DNA of 64,000 nucleotides from Pelobates cultripes (taxonomy: Eukaryota > Chordata > Amphibia > Anura > Pelobatidae): positions 116,842,611-116,906,610 of the forward strand of contig OW240915.1 of the NCBI GenBank assembly GCA_933207985.1, in the 5' to 3' direction. A model generated the notes under the pieces. That model saw only the letters and a program-made list of their open reading frames with translations. It was not told the DNA's origin and did no database searches. A program made the position numbers and the translations under genes. Positions 32,710 to 42,092 of the stretch are shown one piece after another; positions within the stretch are counted from its first letter, which is position 1, and every line of letters begins with the position of its first letter.

Positions 32710-33247
32710 TCTCAATCAAGGCCCCTCTGACAGCAAGAACATTTGATTAAGCTAAAAGATCAGAATGTCTACTCACATAGTCATTTTCCTCTTACAGAGA
32801 ATGTCCCTACTCTTGTATATATGATATTTTGCATGGAAGGGTACAGTCCATTTGTCTGCAGCATGTGTTGAGGTTAATAACAGTTTTATAGTCAGCTTTT
32901 TGTTAGCCCTCTAGTTTAAAAGGTTATTCCAACCACCAAGACCAGTGATTTGAAGTGGTCATGAAGGCAGGAGTATGTATGTGCAGTGTTTCAACTTGAA
33001 ACATTGCACATACTGAGTCATTTGTAATTGTGTGCCCTCTTTGGATGCTGCTGTTGGTCTTGTTGGCTATGGGCAAAGCTGCAACTATTGAGCATGAAGA
33101 ATGCATTAAAAATACAAAATAGAAATGTCCAATGAGAAATACCAATGCCTATTTTATTTTGACAAATGTATATGTTCAATCGAGATTGAATTGTGTATTT
33201 GCTAAATTATTAAAATTGGTTCAGCAAATTAAATTGACAAATTTTAC
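32710..33247. other. Intron-like sequence
   Basis: AT-rich; no recognised coding region or repeat boundary. Confidence 0.45.
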
Positions 33248-33251
33248 TTAA

Positions 33252-33690
33252 AGGAACAGTCCATAGCCCAAATATTTTTTTTAAATCACTGTTTAGTAGA
33301 TAAACCCAAGAAAAACATGTATGCAATTAATTATGCTTTTTTTTTTCATTTGGGTCAACTAAAACTGTCTCTTGTCTGCAAAAAAAAAAATCTGCTTCCT
33401 TCGCAAACACTCCCTTTCTAACCCAGCCCAGACTTTCCGTGGCTGTCCAGTCACAGACTTCCCAATGCCCACCAGTGAGATGCAAGGTTAGGTGCTCTGT
33501 GCAATTGCCTGCCTCTTGAGTTTAGCTCCACTGAGCTAAGCAACCAGGAAGTAACACAACCTGTTGTCTGTTTGAACGCCAGAGATTAACAGGATTGATT
33601 TTTAAAAGTGCCAGTTTTATTGAAATCTGCATAGTTTTTCAAATAAAACATTTCAGCAATCTAAAGTGCTTTAGATGTCCGGAATGTCCC
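33252..33690. mobile_element. Possible TTAA-flanked MITE
   Basis: A 439 bp segment flanked by TTAA (33,248-33,251 and 33,691-33,694). The ends AGGAACAGTCC and, on the opposite strand, GGGACATTCC are only weakly complementary. It resembles the MITE at 9,271-9,769 in general plan, but the inverted repeat is poor. Confidence 0.3.
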
Positions 33691-33694
33691 TTAA

Positions 33695-34787
33695 AGAAAA
33701 CTGAAATGTGTAGGTCCTTATTTGACTTTATAACTTCACAAGAAAATCTTTGGTGGGTATATACATTATGGGACAGGCAAAAACACATGTAGAAATGTTA
33801 TACAATTTATACAATATGCAAATAACTATGCAAATCATACTTGCAAAAATATATAAGTATTGCCACTTTAGTTGGCAGGAATCGATGATAAATGGTCACA
33901 TGAAAGGGCACAAAATAACTTGTGTGGATTATCATTTCTTGTCGGTTTGCTATGGACTTGCTTTTATATAAGCAATTTTAATTGGTGTGCTGCTAAAATG
34001 TGACATAGGCCCAACAAGTCTATCTGTGACCATCTTACGTTTGCAAACTGAAATGAGTATGACCCTTATGTCATGTTGTAACTGAGAAAAGTGAAATAGG
34101 TATGACCCTGAGATACCTGTTAAACATATGAATGGCAATATAAATGTTTTATTTACACTCTGGGCATATAACTGAACACAATTATCAACTCTCACAATTT
34201 AAAGGACGCATCAGACCAATTTAGATGCATATGATTCATGAGGTTTTGGCCATAAAAAAATGCAGCTTTCTGTAGCATAAGCCCATCCTCTTTTCACAAA
34301 GCAACTTACTTATTAGTAGTAATCTACTACAGTACTCAGCTGAGTCAATGAGAGATCTAAGTGAGCAGAGCTACTGTCTTGACTCAGTCCCCACAACCAA
34401 TCATTGGCTGTTCGCACAGGTTTGAAATACTGTATATAATAGGAAGACAGTGATTAGTTTTGACAACTGGGACAAGTCAGTCATTATCCCACAATAATCT
34501 ATTTGGATGAGCTATGGTTCATTCTCTGTAGGCTTTGTGAAAAAGCATTGTTGTTATTATTTTTTTATACTTGACAAAATGAAAGGGAAATGAATATTAG
34601 GTAAAACTTGCCCTTACGTTTTGTTGGTTCCTGAAGTGCTTCTTTTAATGGACAGGTTATCATGCAAAGAAATAATGTGAATTCTAAACTATTCAGTAGC
34701 CTACTTGTCACTTAGATTTCTTATTGTATGTTTTTAAAAGTTTACTGTCAGAAATATCACATCCACATTCTCTTCTAATCTATACAG
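33695..34787. other. Intron-like sequence upstream of a candidate exon
   Basis: AT-rich without repeats or recognised genes. The last bases (CTTCTAATCTATACAG) form a plausible splice acceptor for the exon at 34,788. Confidence 0.45.
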
Positions 34788-35067
34788 GTGAAAAACGTTT
34801 GATACGTTGCAACAGTGTTTCTTCTGAAGATGTTTTAATTGTACATTCATTGGAAGAAAATGACACACCATTTATAAACAGAAATGTAGAAGATCAAAGC
34901 AGAATTAGTTGCCCATTAGATGACATCAGTGGTGATCTGCAAAATGATGACCCAAAGCATGGATATAAAGTATTGATTCATATGGATTCTCTGGAACTAG
35001 ACCAAAATCATGTCCAAGCTGAAACAACCAAGTCTTCTAACAATGAGGAGTTAGTGCACCAAACAAG
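34788..35067 (+). CDS. Candidate internal exon of an unknown host gene
   Basis: A 280 bp open segment between a plausible acceptor (CTTCTAATCTATACAG) and a donor (AACAAG|GTACTG). It encodes about 92 complete codons plus split codons at both ends. The protein is polar and acidic, with no simple repeats: near its start EKRLIRCNSVSSEDV, then SLEENDTPFINRN and, towards the end, VLIHMDSLELDQNH. Frame and composition look like real protein, probably a disordered region with possible phosphorylation sites (SVSSED). I do not recognise the family. It lies on the same strand as the candidate exon at 17,077-17,238, but nothing shows that they belong together. Confidence 0.5.
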
Positions 35068-35470
35068 GTACTGTATATGCAGGTAAACTTTAAATTGAGT
35101 TTTCTATCTTGTACTTTGTAGTTATTTTTAGGTTTTGTTCTTATTTTTTTTCTCAACATAGCCATCTAGTTATTTTTAAATTCCCATCGTGTTTTGCATG
35201 TCAGTTTCTGAAGTAAGTTTATACTAATGCATTTTCAATAATGTGGGAATAGCATAGGCTCTCTTCGCTGTTATTATTGATGCCTTCCTAAAGTATCATT
35301 AACCAAAGGACATTATAGTATACTCTGTGAAACATCAGAGCTGCTTGGGGGAATGGGGTTTATGGCAATCAATAGATACATTAGGGTTAAGTGGTCCCTA
35401 TACATTTATGTTAATTTATTGAAATATCACAAAATGAGGACAGTACGGATTAGAAGTACGGATTAGAACA
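35068..35470. other. Intron-like sequence after the candidate exon
   Basis: Begins with the donor GTACTGTATATG. No further exon or repeat is recognised up to about 35,470. Confidence 0.4.
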
Positions 35471-36586
35471 GTCTGTGCTAAACAAACACAAAAGTGTAAG
35501 ATTCCTAACTATCGGAATCTACAGTGTGTCCACAGAACCCTATATAGGGGGTAACCCTTAGATGTATACACAACACTTAAACTGCAGGTGATCCCTAGCG
35601 AAATAAGCTTTGGGAGCACCAAAGAAAAAGGGATCTCTGGGGGTTGCATGTATATATACAGATTAAAAAACACCTTTATTACAGGGCATAAATTCCCCAA
35701 GAGAAAAGGAAACTTAAATAGAACCCATCACATCTAAAAAAAAAAAAAGCACACAGGGGAGACCTTAGTCTATATAAGAATAGAAATACGCAGCTATAGA
35801 ATGGTGCTAAGAGATAGAACGTCATACAGTATTCTAGATCTCAATAATTGAGTAAGTTCTCTATGATCTATACTGACACCATTAGCATTTCAATCTTAGT
35901 AATAATCCATAGATAATAGGAGAATATGTCCTCAATTGAGAGATAGACTAGATGCTCTGGATACTAGATTAGATCACTCACAATACGTAGCTTAGAATGG
36001 CACTTAAAAAGCTGATACTGGTCTATATAAGGTGGATACTGTGGGGATATTTATGGGATAATAATAGTAAACAGTGAGAATTGCCCACTAATTCAATTCT
36101 CAGATCCCAAAGATCGTTATCGTGTTAAGTGAAAAGTATTTCATATAAATAAAATCACAATTTGTTATAAAAATAGATTTATTTTATAATAACAAATTAA
36201 TAAATAATAATATGTAACATGCGTGACAATAATCAATTAGTATTTAGTACAACATAGTATACAATGCAATGGAATGGGTAAACACGTTTCACTGGCTAAA
36301 CAGCATTTTCTGTCAAGACACGATTTATGAGGTATCCTTACAGACATAGAAAGCGAAGCTTTTCACAGCGAAGGGCCATAAAACCCTGGCTAACAGTTAG
36401 ATCAACTGAATAACCCTTTCAATGCTGGCTAGATCTCCTAGGTAAATAAGATCTATTCTTATGTAATTTTAAATAAAATAACATTTAAACCAGTTCATTA
36501 GTCATTTCCTGGAACCATCCAATAAGAGAATCTACCATGTTTTTACAAAAGCCGAATTTAATTTGTCTAAAAGATATCTTATCTTA
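35471..36586 (-). repeat. Probable Penelope-type non-coding fragment
   Basis: On the minus strand a TTGACAGAAAATGCTGTTTA string continues into GCCAGTGAAACGTG (36,278-36,317). After it come about 110 bp, AATAAATC and a very AT-rich tail (36,130-36,230). This is the layout of the other Penelope-type tails in the window. A separate A run occurs at 35,737-35,749. No reading frame is preserved. It is interrupted on the right by Tc1 copy 2. Confidence 0.3.
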
Positions 36587-38149
36587 CAGGGAGTGCAGAA
36601 TTATTAGGCAAATGAGTATTTTGACCACATCATCCTCTTTATGCATGTTGTCTTACTCCAAGCTGTATAGGCTCGAAAGCCTACTACCAATTAAGCATAT
36701 TAGGTGATGTGCATCTCTGTAATGAGAAGGGGTGTGGTCTAATGACATCAACACCCTATATCAGGTGTGCATAATTATTAGGCAACTTCCTTTCCTTTGG
36801 CAAAATGGGTCAAAAGAAGGACTTGACAGGCTCAGAAAAGTCAAAAATAGTGAGATATCTTGCAGAGGGATGCAGCACTCTTAAAATTGCAAAGCTTCTG
36901 AAGCGTGATCATCGAACAATCAAGCGTTTCATTCAAAATAGTCAACAGGGTCGCAAGAAGCGTGTGGAAAAACCAAGGCGCAAAATAACTGCCCATGAAC
37001 TGAGAAAAGTCAAGCGTGCAGCTGCCACGATGCCACTTGCCACCAGTTTGGCCATATTTCAGAGCTGCAACATCACTGAGTGCCCAAAAGCACAAGGTGT
37101 GCAATACTCAGAGACATGGCCAAGGTAAGAAAGGCTGAAAGACGACCACCACTGAACAAGACACACAAGCTGAAACGTCAAGACTGGGCCAAGAAATATC
37201 TCAAGACTGATTTTTCTAAGGTTTTATGGACTGATGAAATGAGAGTGAGTCTTGATGGGCCAGATGGATGGGCCCGTGGCTGGATTGGTAAAGGGCAGAG
37301 AGCTCCAGTCCGACTCAGACGCCAGCAAGGTGGAGGTGGAGTACTGGTTTGGGCTGGTATCATCAAAGATGAACTTGTGGGGCCTTTTCGGGTTGAGGAT
37401 GGAGTCAAGCTCAACTCCCAGTCCTACTGCCAGTTCCTGGAAGACACCTTCTTCAAGCAGTGGTACAGGAAGAAGTCTGCATCCTTCAAGAAAAACATGA
37501 TTTTCATGCAGGACAATGCTCCATCACACGCGTCCAAGTACTCCACAGCGTGGCTGGCAAGAAAGGGTATAAAAGAAGAAAATCTAATGACATGGCCTCC
37601 ATGTTCACCTGATCTGAACCCCATTGAGAACCTGTGGTCCATCATCAAATGTGAGATTTACAAGGAGGGAAAACAGTACACCTCTCTGAACAGTGTCTGG
37701 GAGGCTGTGGTTGCTGCTGCACGCAATGTTGATGGTGAACAGATCAAAACACTGACAGAATCCATGGATGGTAGGCTTTTGAGTGTCCTTGCAAAGAAAG
37801 GTGGCTATATTGGTCACTGATTTGTTTTTGTTTTGTTTTTGAATGTCAGAAATGTATATTTGTGAATGTTGAGATGTTATATTGGTTTCACTGGTAATAA
37901 TAAATAATTGAAATGGGTATATATTTGTTTTTTGTTAAGTTGCCTAATAATTATGCACAGTAATAGTCACCTGCACACACAGATATCCCCCTAACATAGC
38001 TATAACTAAAAACAAACTAAAAAACTACTTCCAAAAATATTCAGCTTTGATATTAATGAGTTTTTTGGGTTCATTGAGAACATGGTTGTTGTTCAATAAT
38101 AAAATTAATCCTCAAAAATACAACTTGCCTAATAATTCTGCACTCCCTG
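36587..38149 (+). mobile_element. Tc1-like element, copy 2
   Basis: A 1,563 bp element between TA dinucleotides (36,585-36,586 and 38,150-38,151). The outer 25 bp inverted repeats begin CAGGGAGTGCAGAATTATTA (36,587-36,611 and 38,125-38,149). Inner repeats with GTGCATAATTATTAGGCAAC lie at 36,767-36,788 and 37,937-37,958. The outer plus inner pairs are the IR/DR organisation. A transposase with one frameshift lies between them. Confidence 0.95.
36805..37820 (+). pseudogene. Tc1-like transposase, one single-base deletion
   Basis: Starts at ATG 36,805 with the same N-terminus as the intact copy and ends at the same stop. Total length is 1,016 nt, one less than the intact 1,017. The lesion is a lost G near 37,078 (CACTGAGTGCC where the intact copy reads CACTGGAGTGCC), about codon 91. 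The rest is well conserved: WTDE, VLVWAG, MQDNAPSH and SPDLNPIENLW are all present. Unlike copy 3 it keeps the Trp of VLVWAG. A loss in a GG pair could be genuine or a base-calling error. Confidence 0.93.
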
Positions 38150-38151
38150 TA

Positions 38152-39400
38152 TATTAGAGCAAATCAATACACCTGGATAAAAACAGCGGTATGCTAACAT
38201 GTGATAATATCACATTAATATATAATTATTCTTAATTCCACCTGCAGAAGGAATGTTTATAACTATATATTCTTTAGTTAACTAAGATTTCTTAATATGG
38301 AAATCTGACCGTGATTTATCCAGTCCTATATCATGCTATTAGTAAATTTAAATTAATTTAAATTAAACCAGTATAATTACCAGTTGAGTAGATATTCTCT
38401 TCAGATGAGTAGATAGTCCCAGAGACTTGATTGGTTGTATGTAGGTGCATGAGTTATGGTGAAAGGTGGTGTTGGTTAGAAAGTCAGTAAAATTCTAAGT
38501 GTTAGAGTTTTAAGAGTAGAGTGTTAGTCTCAGATGTTGTCCTGGGTTTCTCTGCATGTCCGAGTTGGAGTCCCCAAACTTCCAATTCCTCCTCCTCCTT
38601 TTTCCTTCTCTCAACTTTTAAAGGGCCAGACTCTCTGTACATCATTAGTTGATAACCCAATAGAAACACTGGGGTGTGCTTACCTTCCAGATAGCAATTT
38701 AGTATTTGGTCTATAGAGGGCAGTCTTGTCCCACTAAACATACCTATCCAGGAAAGGTGGCTGTTTTGACGTCATTTTGCTTTATCTTTATATTTGCCAT
38801 AACTTACTTTTTCTTTCACTTCAAAGGGTTTTCTCTTATTTTTGTCCAGACTTAGTGTCCGCAATTCCTGCTATATTTTCTAATATGGCAGTTCGTGAAC
38901 TAAGTTTCACCTTAAACTTACAATGGGATCTTCTACATATAGAAAGTAAAATTTTATTATTTAATCTCCTCTGTCACAAATGTCTGTGTTTAGATATGCA
39001 TCTATTCCATTAACATTTTAGACAGTCTGTCCAACCCCTGTTCTCCTTATCACTTAGTTTGTATATACTATGCATTCCTTTAGCTCTGGGAAAGTGGTTA
39101 GTTTTACAGATAGAAATCTTGTGTCTTTTGTTAGCTTGAAAATAACAAAATGGAGTCTGCTCTGTTCAAAAGTGACTCAGCATATACACTTTTAATTTCT
39201 ATCATAGCACAAGATGTCTGCCGATATAAATACCCTGACAATACAGAATATCCTCGCTTGGAAGCAGTAGATAAAAAAGTACACAAACTATCCTTTGCTA
39301 AAACCTCAAAAAGTATCATTAACCCAAAGGCCATAAGGAATAAAACTGTATCTGTCGGTGTAACAGAGATAAGCTGTCTCTAATCGTAGCAATGAGATTC
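38152..39400. other. Unassigned sequence, probably mixed repeat remains
   Basis: AT-rich, with no recognised coding region. Several stretches look like non-coding parts of Penelope-type elements, but no boundary can be given. Confidence 0.3.
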
Positions 39401-39843
39401 TACACTCGAAAAGTGTCTGCTTATATTCTTAAATACTTGTATAATCTAAATAAGCCTAACACTGCATAGACTTAAATTAATCTCTCTCCCCCACCAAGTG
39501 AGCACATAAAACAGTGCTGTGGTTAAAACAAAAAAGCATAAGACCTTACGTACGTTTCGGCGCTACTAAAGTGCCTTTGTCAAAGGTAATTATGGCACTG
39601 ATCAGATAGTAATTTATACCAAACGGTATTACCCTCTGAGCCTGCCTCGCTCGTGCCAAAATCAGAGGTAACCTGTGTAACTACGGGTCCATCTGATTCT
39701 TCCTTTTAGCCCCGCCCCTGGGCGTTTATTAGGGGCGGATCTGACTGCTTGTTTGAAGCCGGTAACTATAGCACCCGTTTACATGAATAAGGTTTTCGTC
39801 TATCCTAAGTCCCGCCCATTTGGGGGTTTCTATAGGCGGACTT
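39400..39843 (-). mobile_element. Penelope-type 3' tail
   Basis: On the minus strand a block TTGACAAAGGCACTTTAGTA continues into GCGCCGAAACGTACG (39,548-39,585), after G+C-rich sequence (39,640-39,840) with GGGGCGGGGCTAAAAGGAAG. It resembles the stem plus GAAACG motif in Penelope tails. Because it lies on the same strand as, and downstream of, the Penelope reading frames at 42.1-44.4 kb, it may be their 3' end, split off by Tc1 copy 3. Confidence 0.35.
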
Positions 39844-39845
39844 TA

Positions 39846-41408
39846 CAGGGAGTGCAGAATTATTAGGCAAGTTGTATTTTTGAGGATTAATTTTATTATT
39901 GAACAACAACCATGTTCTCAATGAACCCAAAAAACTCATTAATATCAAAGCTGAATATTTTTGGAAGTAGTTTTTAGTTTGTTTTTAGTTTTAGCTATGT
40001 TAGGGGGATATCTGTGTGTGCAGGTGACTATTACTGTGCATAATTATTAGGCAACTTAACAAAAAACAAATATATACCCATTTCAATTATTTATTATTAC
40101 CAGTGAAACCAATATAACATCTCAACATTCACAAATATACATTTCTGACATTCAAAAACAAAACAAAAACAAATCAGTGACCAATATAGCCACCTTTCTT
40201 TGCAAGGACACTCAAAAGCCTGCCATCCATGGATTCTGTCAGTGTTTTGATCTGTTCACCATCAACATTGCGTGCAGCAGCAACCACAGCCTCCCAGACA
40301 CTGTTCAGAGAGGTGTACTGTTTTCCCTCCTTGTAAATCTCACATTTGATGATGGACCACAGGTTCTCAATGGGGTTCAGATCAGGTGAACAAGGAGGCC
40401 ATGTCATTAGATTTTCTTCTTTTATACCCTTTCTTGCCAGCCACGCTGTGGAGTACTTGGACGCGTGTGATGGAGCATTGTCCTGCATGAAAATCATGTT
40501 TTTCTTGAAGGATGCAGACTTCTTCCCGTACCACTGCTTGAAGAAGGTGTCTTCCAGGAACTGGCAGTAGGACTGGGAGTTGAGCTTGACTCCATCCTCA
40601 ACCCGAAAAGGCCCCACAAGCTCATCTTTGATGATACCAGCCAAAACCAGTACTCCACCTCCACCTTGCTGGCGTCTGAGTCGGACTGGAGCTCTCTGCC
40701 CTTTACCAATCCAGCCACGGGCCCATCCATCTGGCCCATCAAGACTCACTCTCATTTCATCAGTCCATAAAACCTTAGAAAAATCAGTCTTGAGATATTT
40801 CTTGGCCCAGTCTTGACGTTTCAGCTTGTGTGTCTTGTTCAGTGGTGGTCGTCTTTCAGCCTTTCTTACCTTGGCCATGTCTCTGAGTATTGCACACCTT
40901 GTGCTTTTGGGCACTCCAGTGATGTTGCAGCTCTGAAATATGGCCAAACTGGTGGCAAGTGGCATCGTGGCAGCTGCACGCTTGACTTTTCTCAGTTCAT
41001 GGGCAGTTATTTTGCGCCTTGGTTTTTCCACACGCTTCTTGCGACCCTGTTGACTGTTTTGAATGAAACGCTTGATTGTTCGATGATCACGCTTCAGAAG
41101 CTTTGCAATTTTAAGAGTGCTGCATCCCTCTGCAAGATATCTCACTATTTTGGACTTTTCTGAGCCTGTCAAGTCCTTCTTTTGACCCATTTTGCCAAAG
41201 GAAAGGAAGTTGCCTAATAATTATGCACACCTGATATAGGGTGTTGATGTCATTAGACCACACCCCTTCTCATTACAGAGATGCACATCACCTAATATGC
41301 TTAATTGGTAGTAGGCTTTCGAGCCTATACAGCTTGGAGTAAGACAACATGCATAAAGAGGATGATGTGGTCAAAATACTCATTTGCCTAATAATTCTGC
41401 ACTCCCTG
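39846..41408 (-). mobile_element. Tc1-like element, copy 3
   Basis: A 1,563 bp element between TA dinucleotides (39,844-39,845 and 41,409-41,410), with the same CAGGGAGTGCAGAATTATTA ends and inner repeats as copies 1 and 2. It is the only copy with an uninterrupted transposase. It lies within sequence that probably belongs to the Penelope-like element on its right. Confidence 0.95.
40174..41190 (-). CDS. Tc1-like transposase (DD37E), uninterrupted
   Basis: A 338-residue nuclear DDE transposase that would bind its inverted repeats and cut and paste the element at TA sites. An N-terminal helix-turn-helix region spans about residues 10-45 (SEKSKIV...KLLKRDHRTIKRF), with a basic GRKKRVEKPRRK stretch at 49-60 that may act as a nuclear signal. 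The catalytic triad is D144 (WTDE), D237 (MQDN) and E275 (LNPIENLW). Between D237 and E275 are 37 residues, so DD37E and not the DD34E of classical Tc1. Length is normal for the superfamily. Oddities: residue 183 is Leu (VLVLAG) where the other two copies encode Trp, and residue 222 is Gly where copy 2 has Arg. These changes could reduce activity despite the open frame. Confidence 0.93.
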   Translation of the reverse strand: MGQKKDLTGSEKSKIVRYLAEGCSTLKIAKLLKRDHRTIKRFIQNSQQGRKKRVEKPRRKITAHELRKVKRAAATMPLATSLAIFQSCNITGVPKSTRCAILRDMAKVRKAERRPPLNKTHKLKRQDWAKKYLKTDFSKVLWTDEMRVSLDGPDGWARGWIGKGQRAPVRLRRQQGGGGVLVLAGIIKDELVGPFRVEDGVKLNSQSYCQFLEDTFFKQWYGKKSASFKKNMIFMQDNAPSHASKYSTAWLARKGIKEENLMTWPPCSPDLNPIENLWSIIKCEIYKEGKQYTSLNSVWEAVVAAARNVDGEQIKTLTESMDGRLLSVLAKKGGYIGH

Positions 41409-41410
41409 TA

Positions 41411-42092
41411 TTTATAACTGGTATGTACCCTGTATAACAGGGCATTCATATAGCCCAACTGATGGGAATATTAAAGGATGAATCAAAAACTCCTTATAAT
41501 GCTTATGACCTCTGAAATAAAGAATTTCGATACCAAAATTGGATATCAATCTAAATGTTTAAACAGTAATGTTACTTTCTACCATAATAGTCTACATAGC
41601 ACATCAGAGACAGGGATGCTATCATTATAATTATTAATGGTTATAGGTAGTATATTATAAACTTTAAATTGATTATTTTATATTATACTGCTCTTAAAGG
41701 CGTAAGTCTCCTTAGTTCATAATCGATTACATATAATCAATACCACCTATATACACATAGTATTCAGTATTAAAACACCCTGGGGTGCTAGTTGGCATGG
41801 TGTCTATTCTATATGCTCTCAGTACATGAATCATCCATAATAGTGAGCATTTTTGCTTGATACATTTTTATAATTAATAACCTGAGTCATAAACTGACCC
41901 TATAATAATTAGTATTCTCATAGGTGTAATTGAGCTCGCCGTACATAAGAGTTATATAGGATTGGATTTGTAAGACAGTACCATTATGTTTGGACCCTAT
42001 ATTATTCTTTAATTGGTGTTAAAAATAGTAGTAGTAATAAATGCAAAAAAAACAACATATATACATATTTACAAGTGCAGGGTATTTACTCG
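41411..42092 (-). other. Probable 3' non-coding part of the Penelope-like element
   Basis: AT-rich sequence downstream (minus strand) of the endonuclease frame. No coding signal is seen. Confidence 0.35.
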
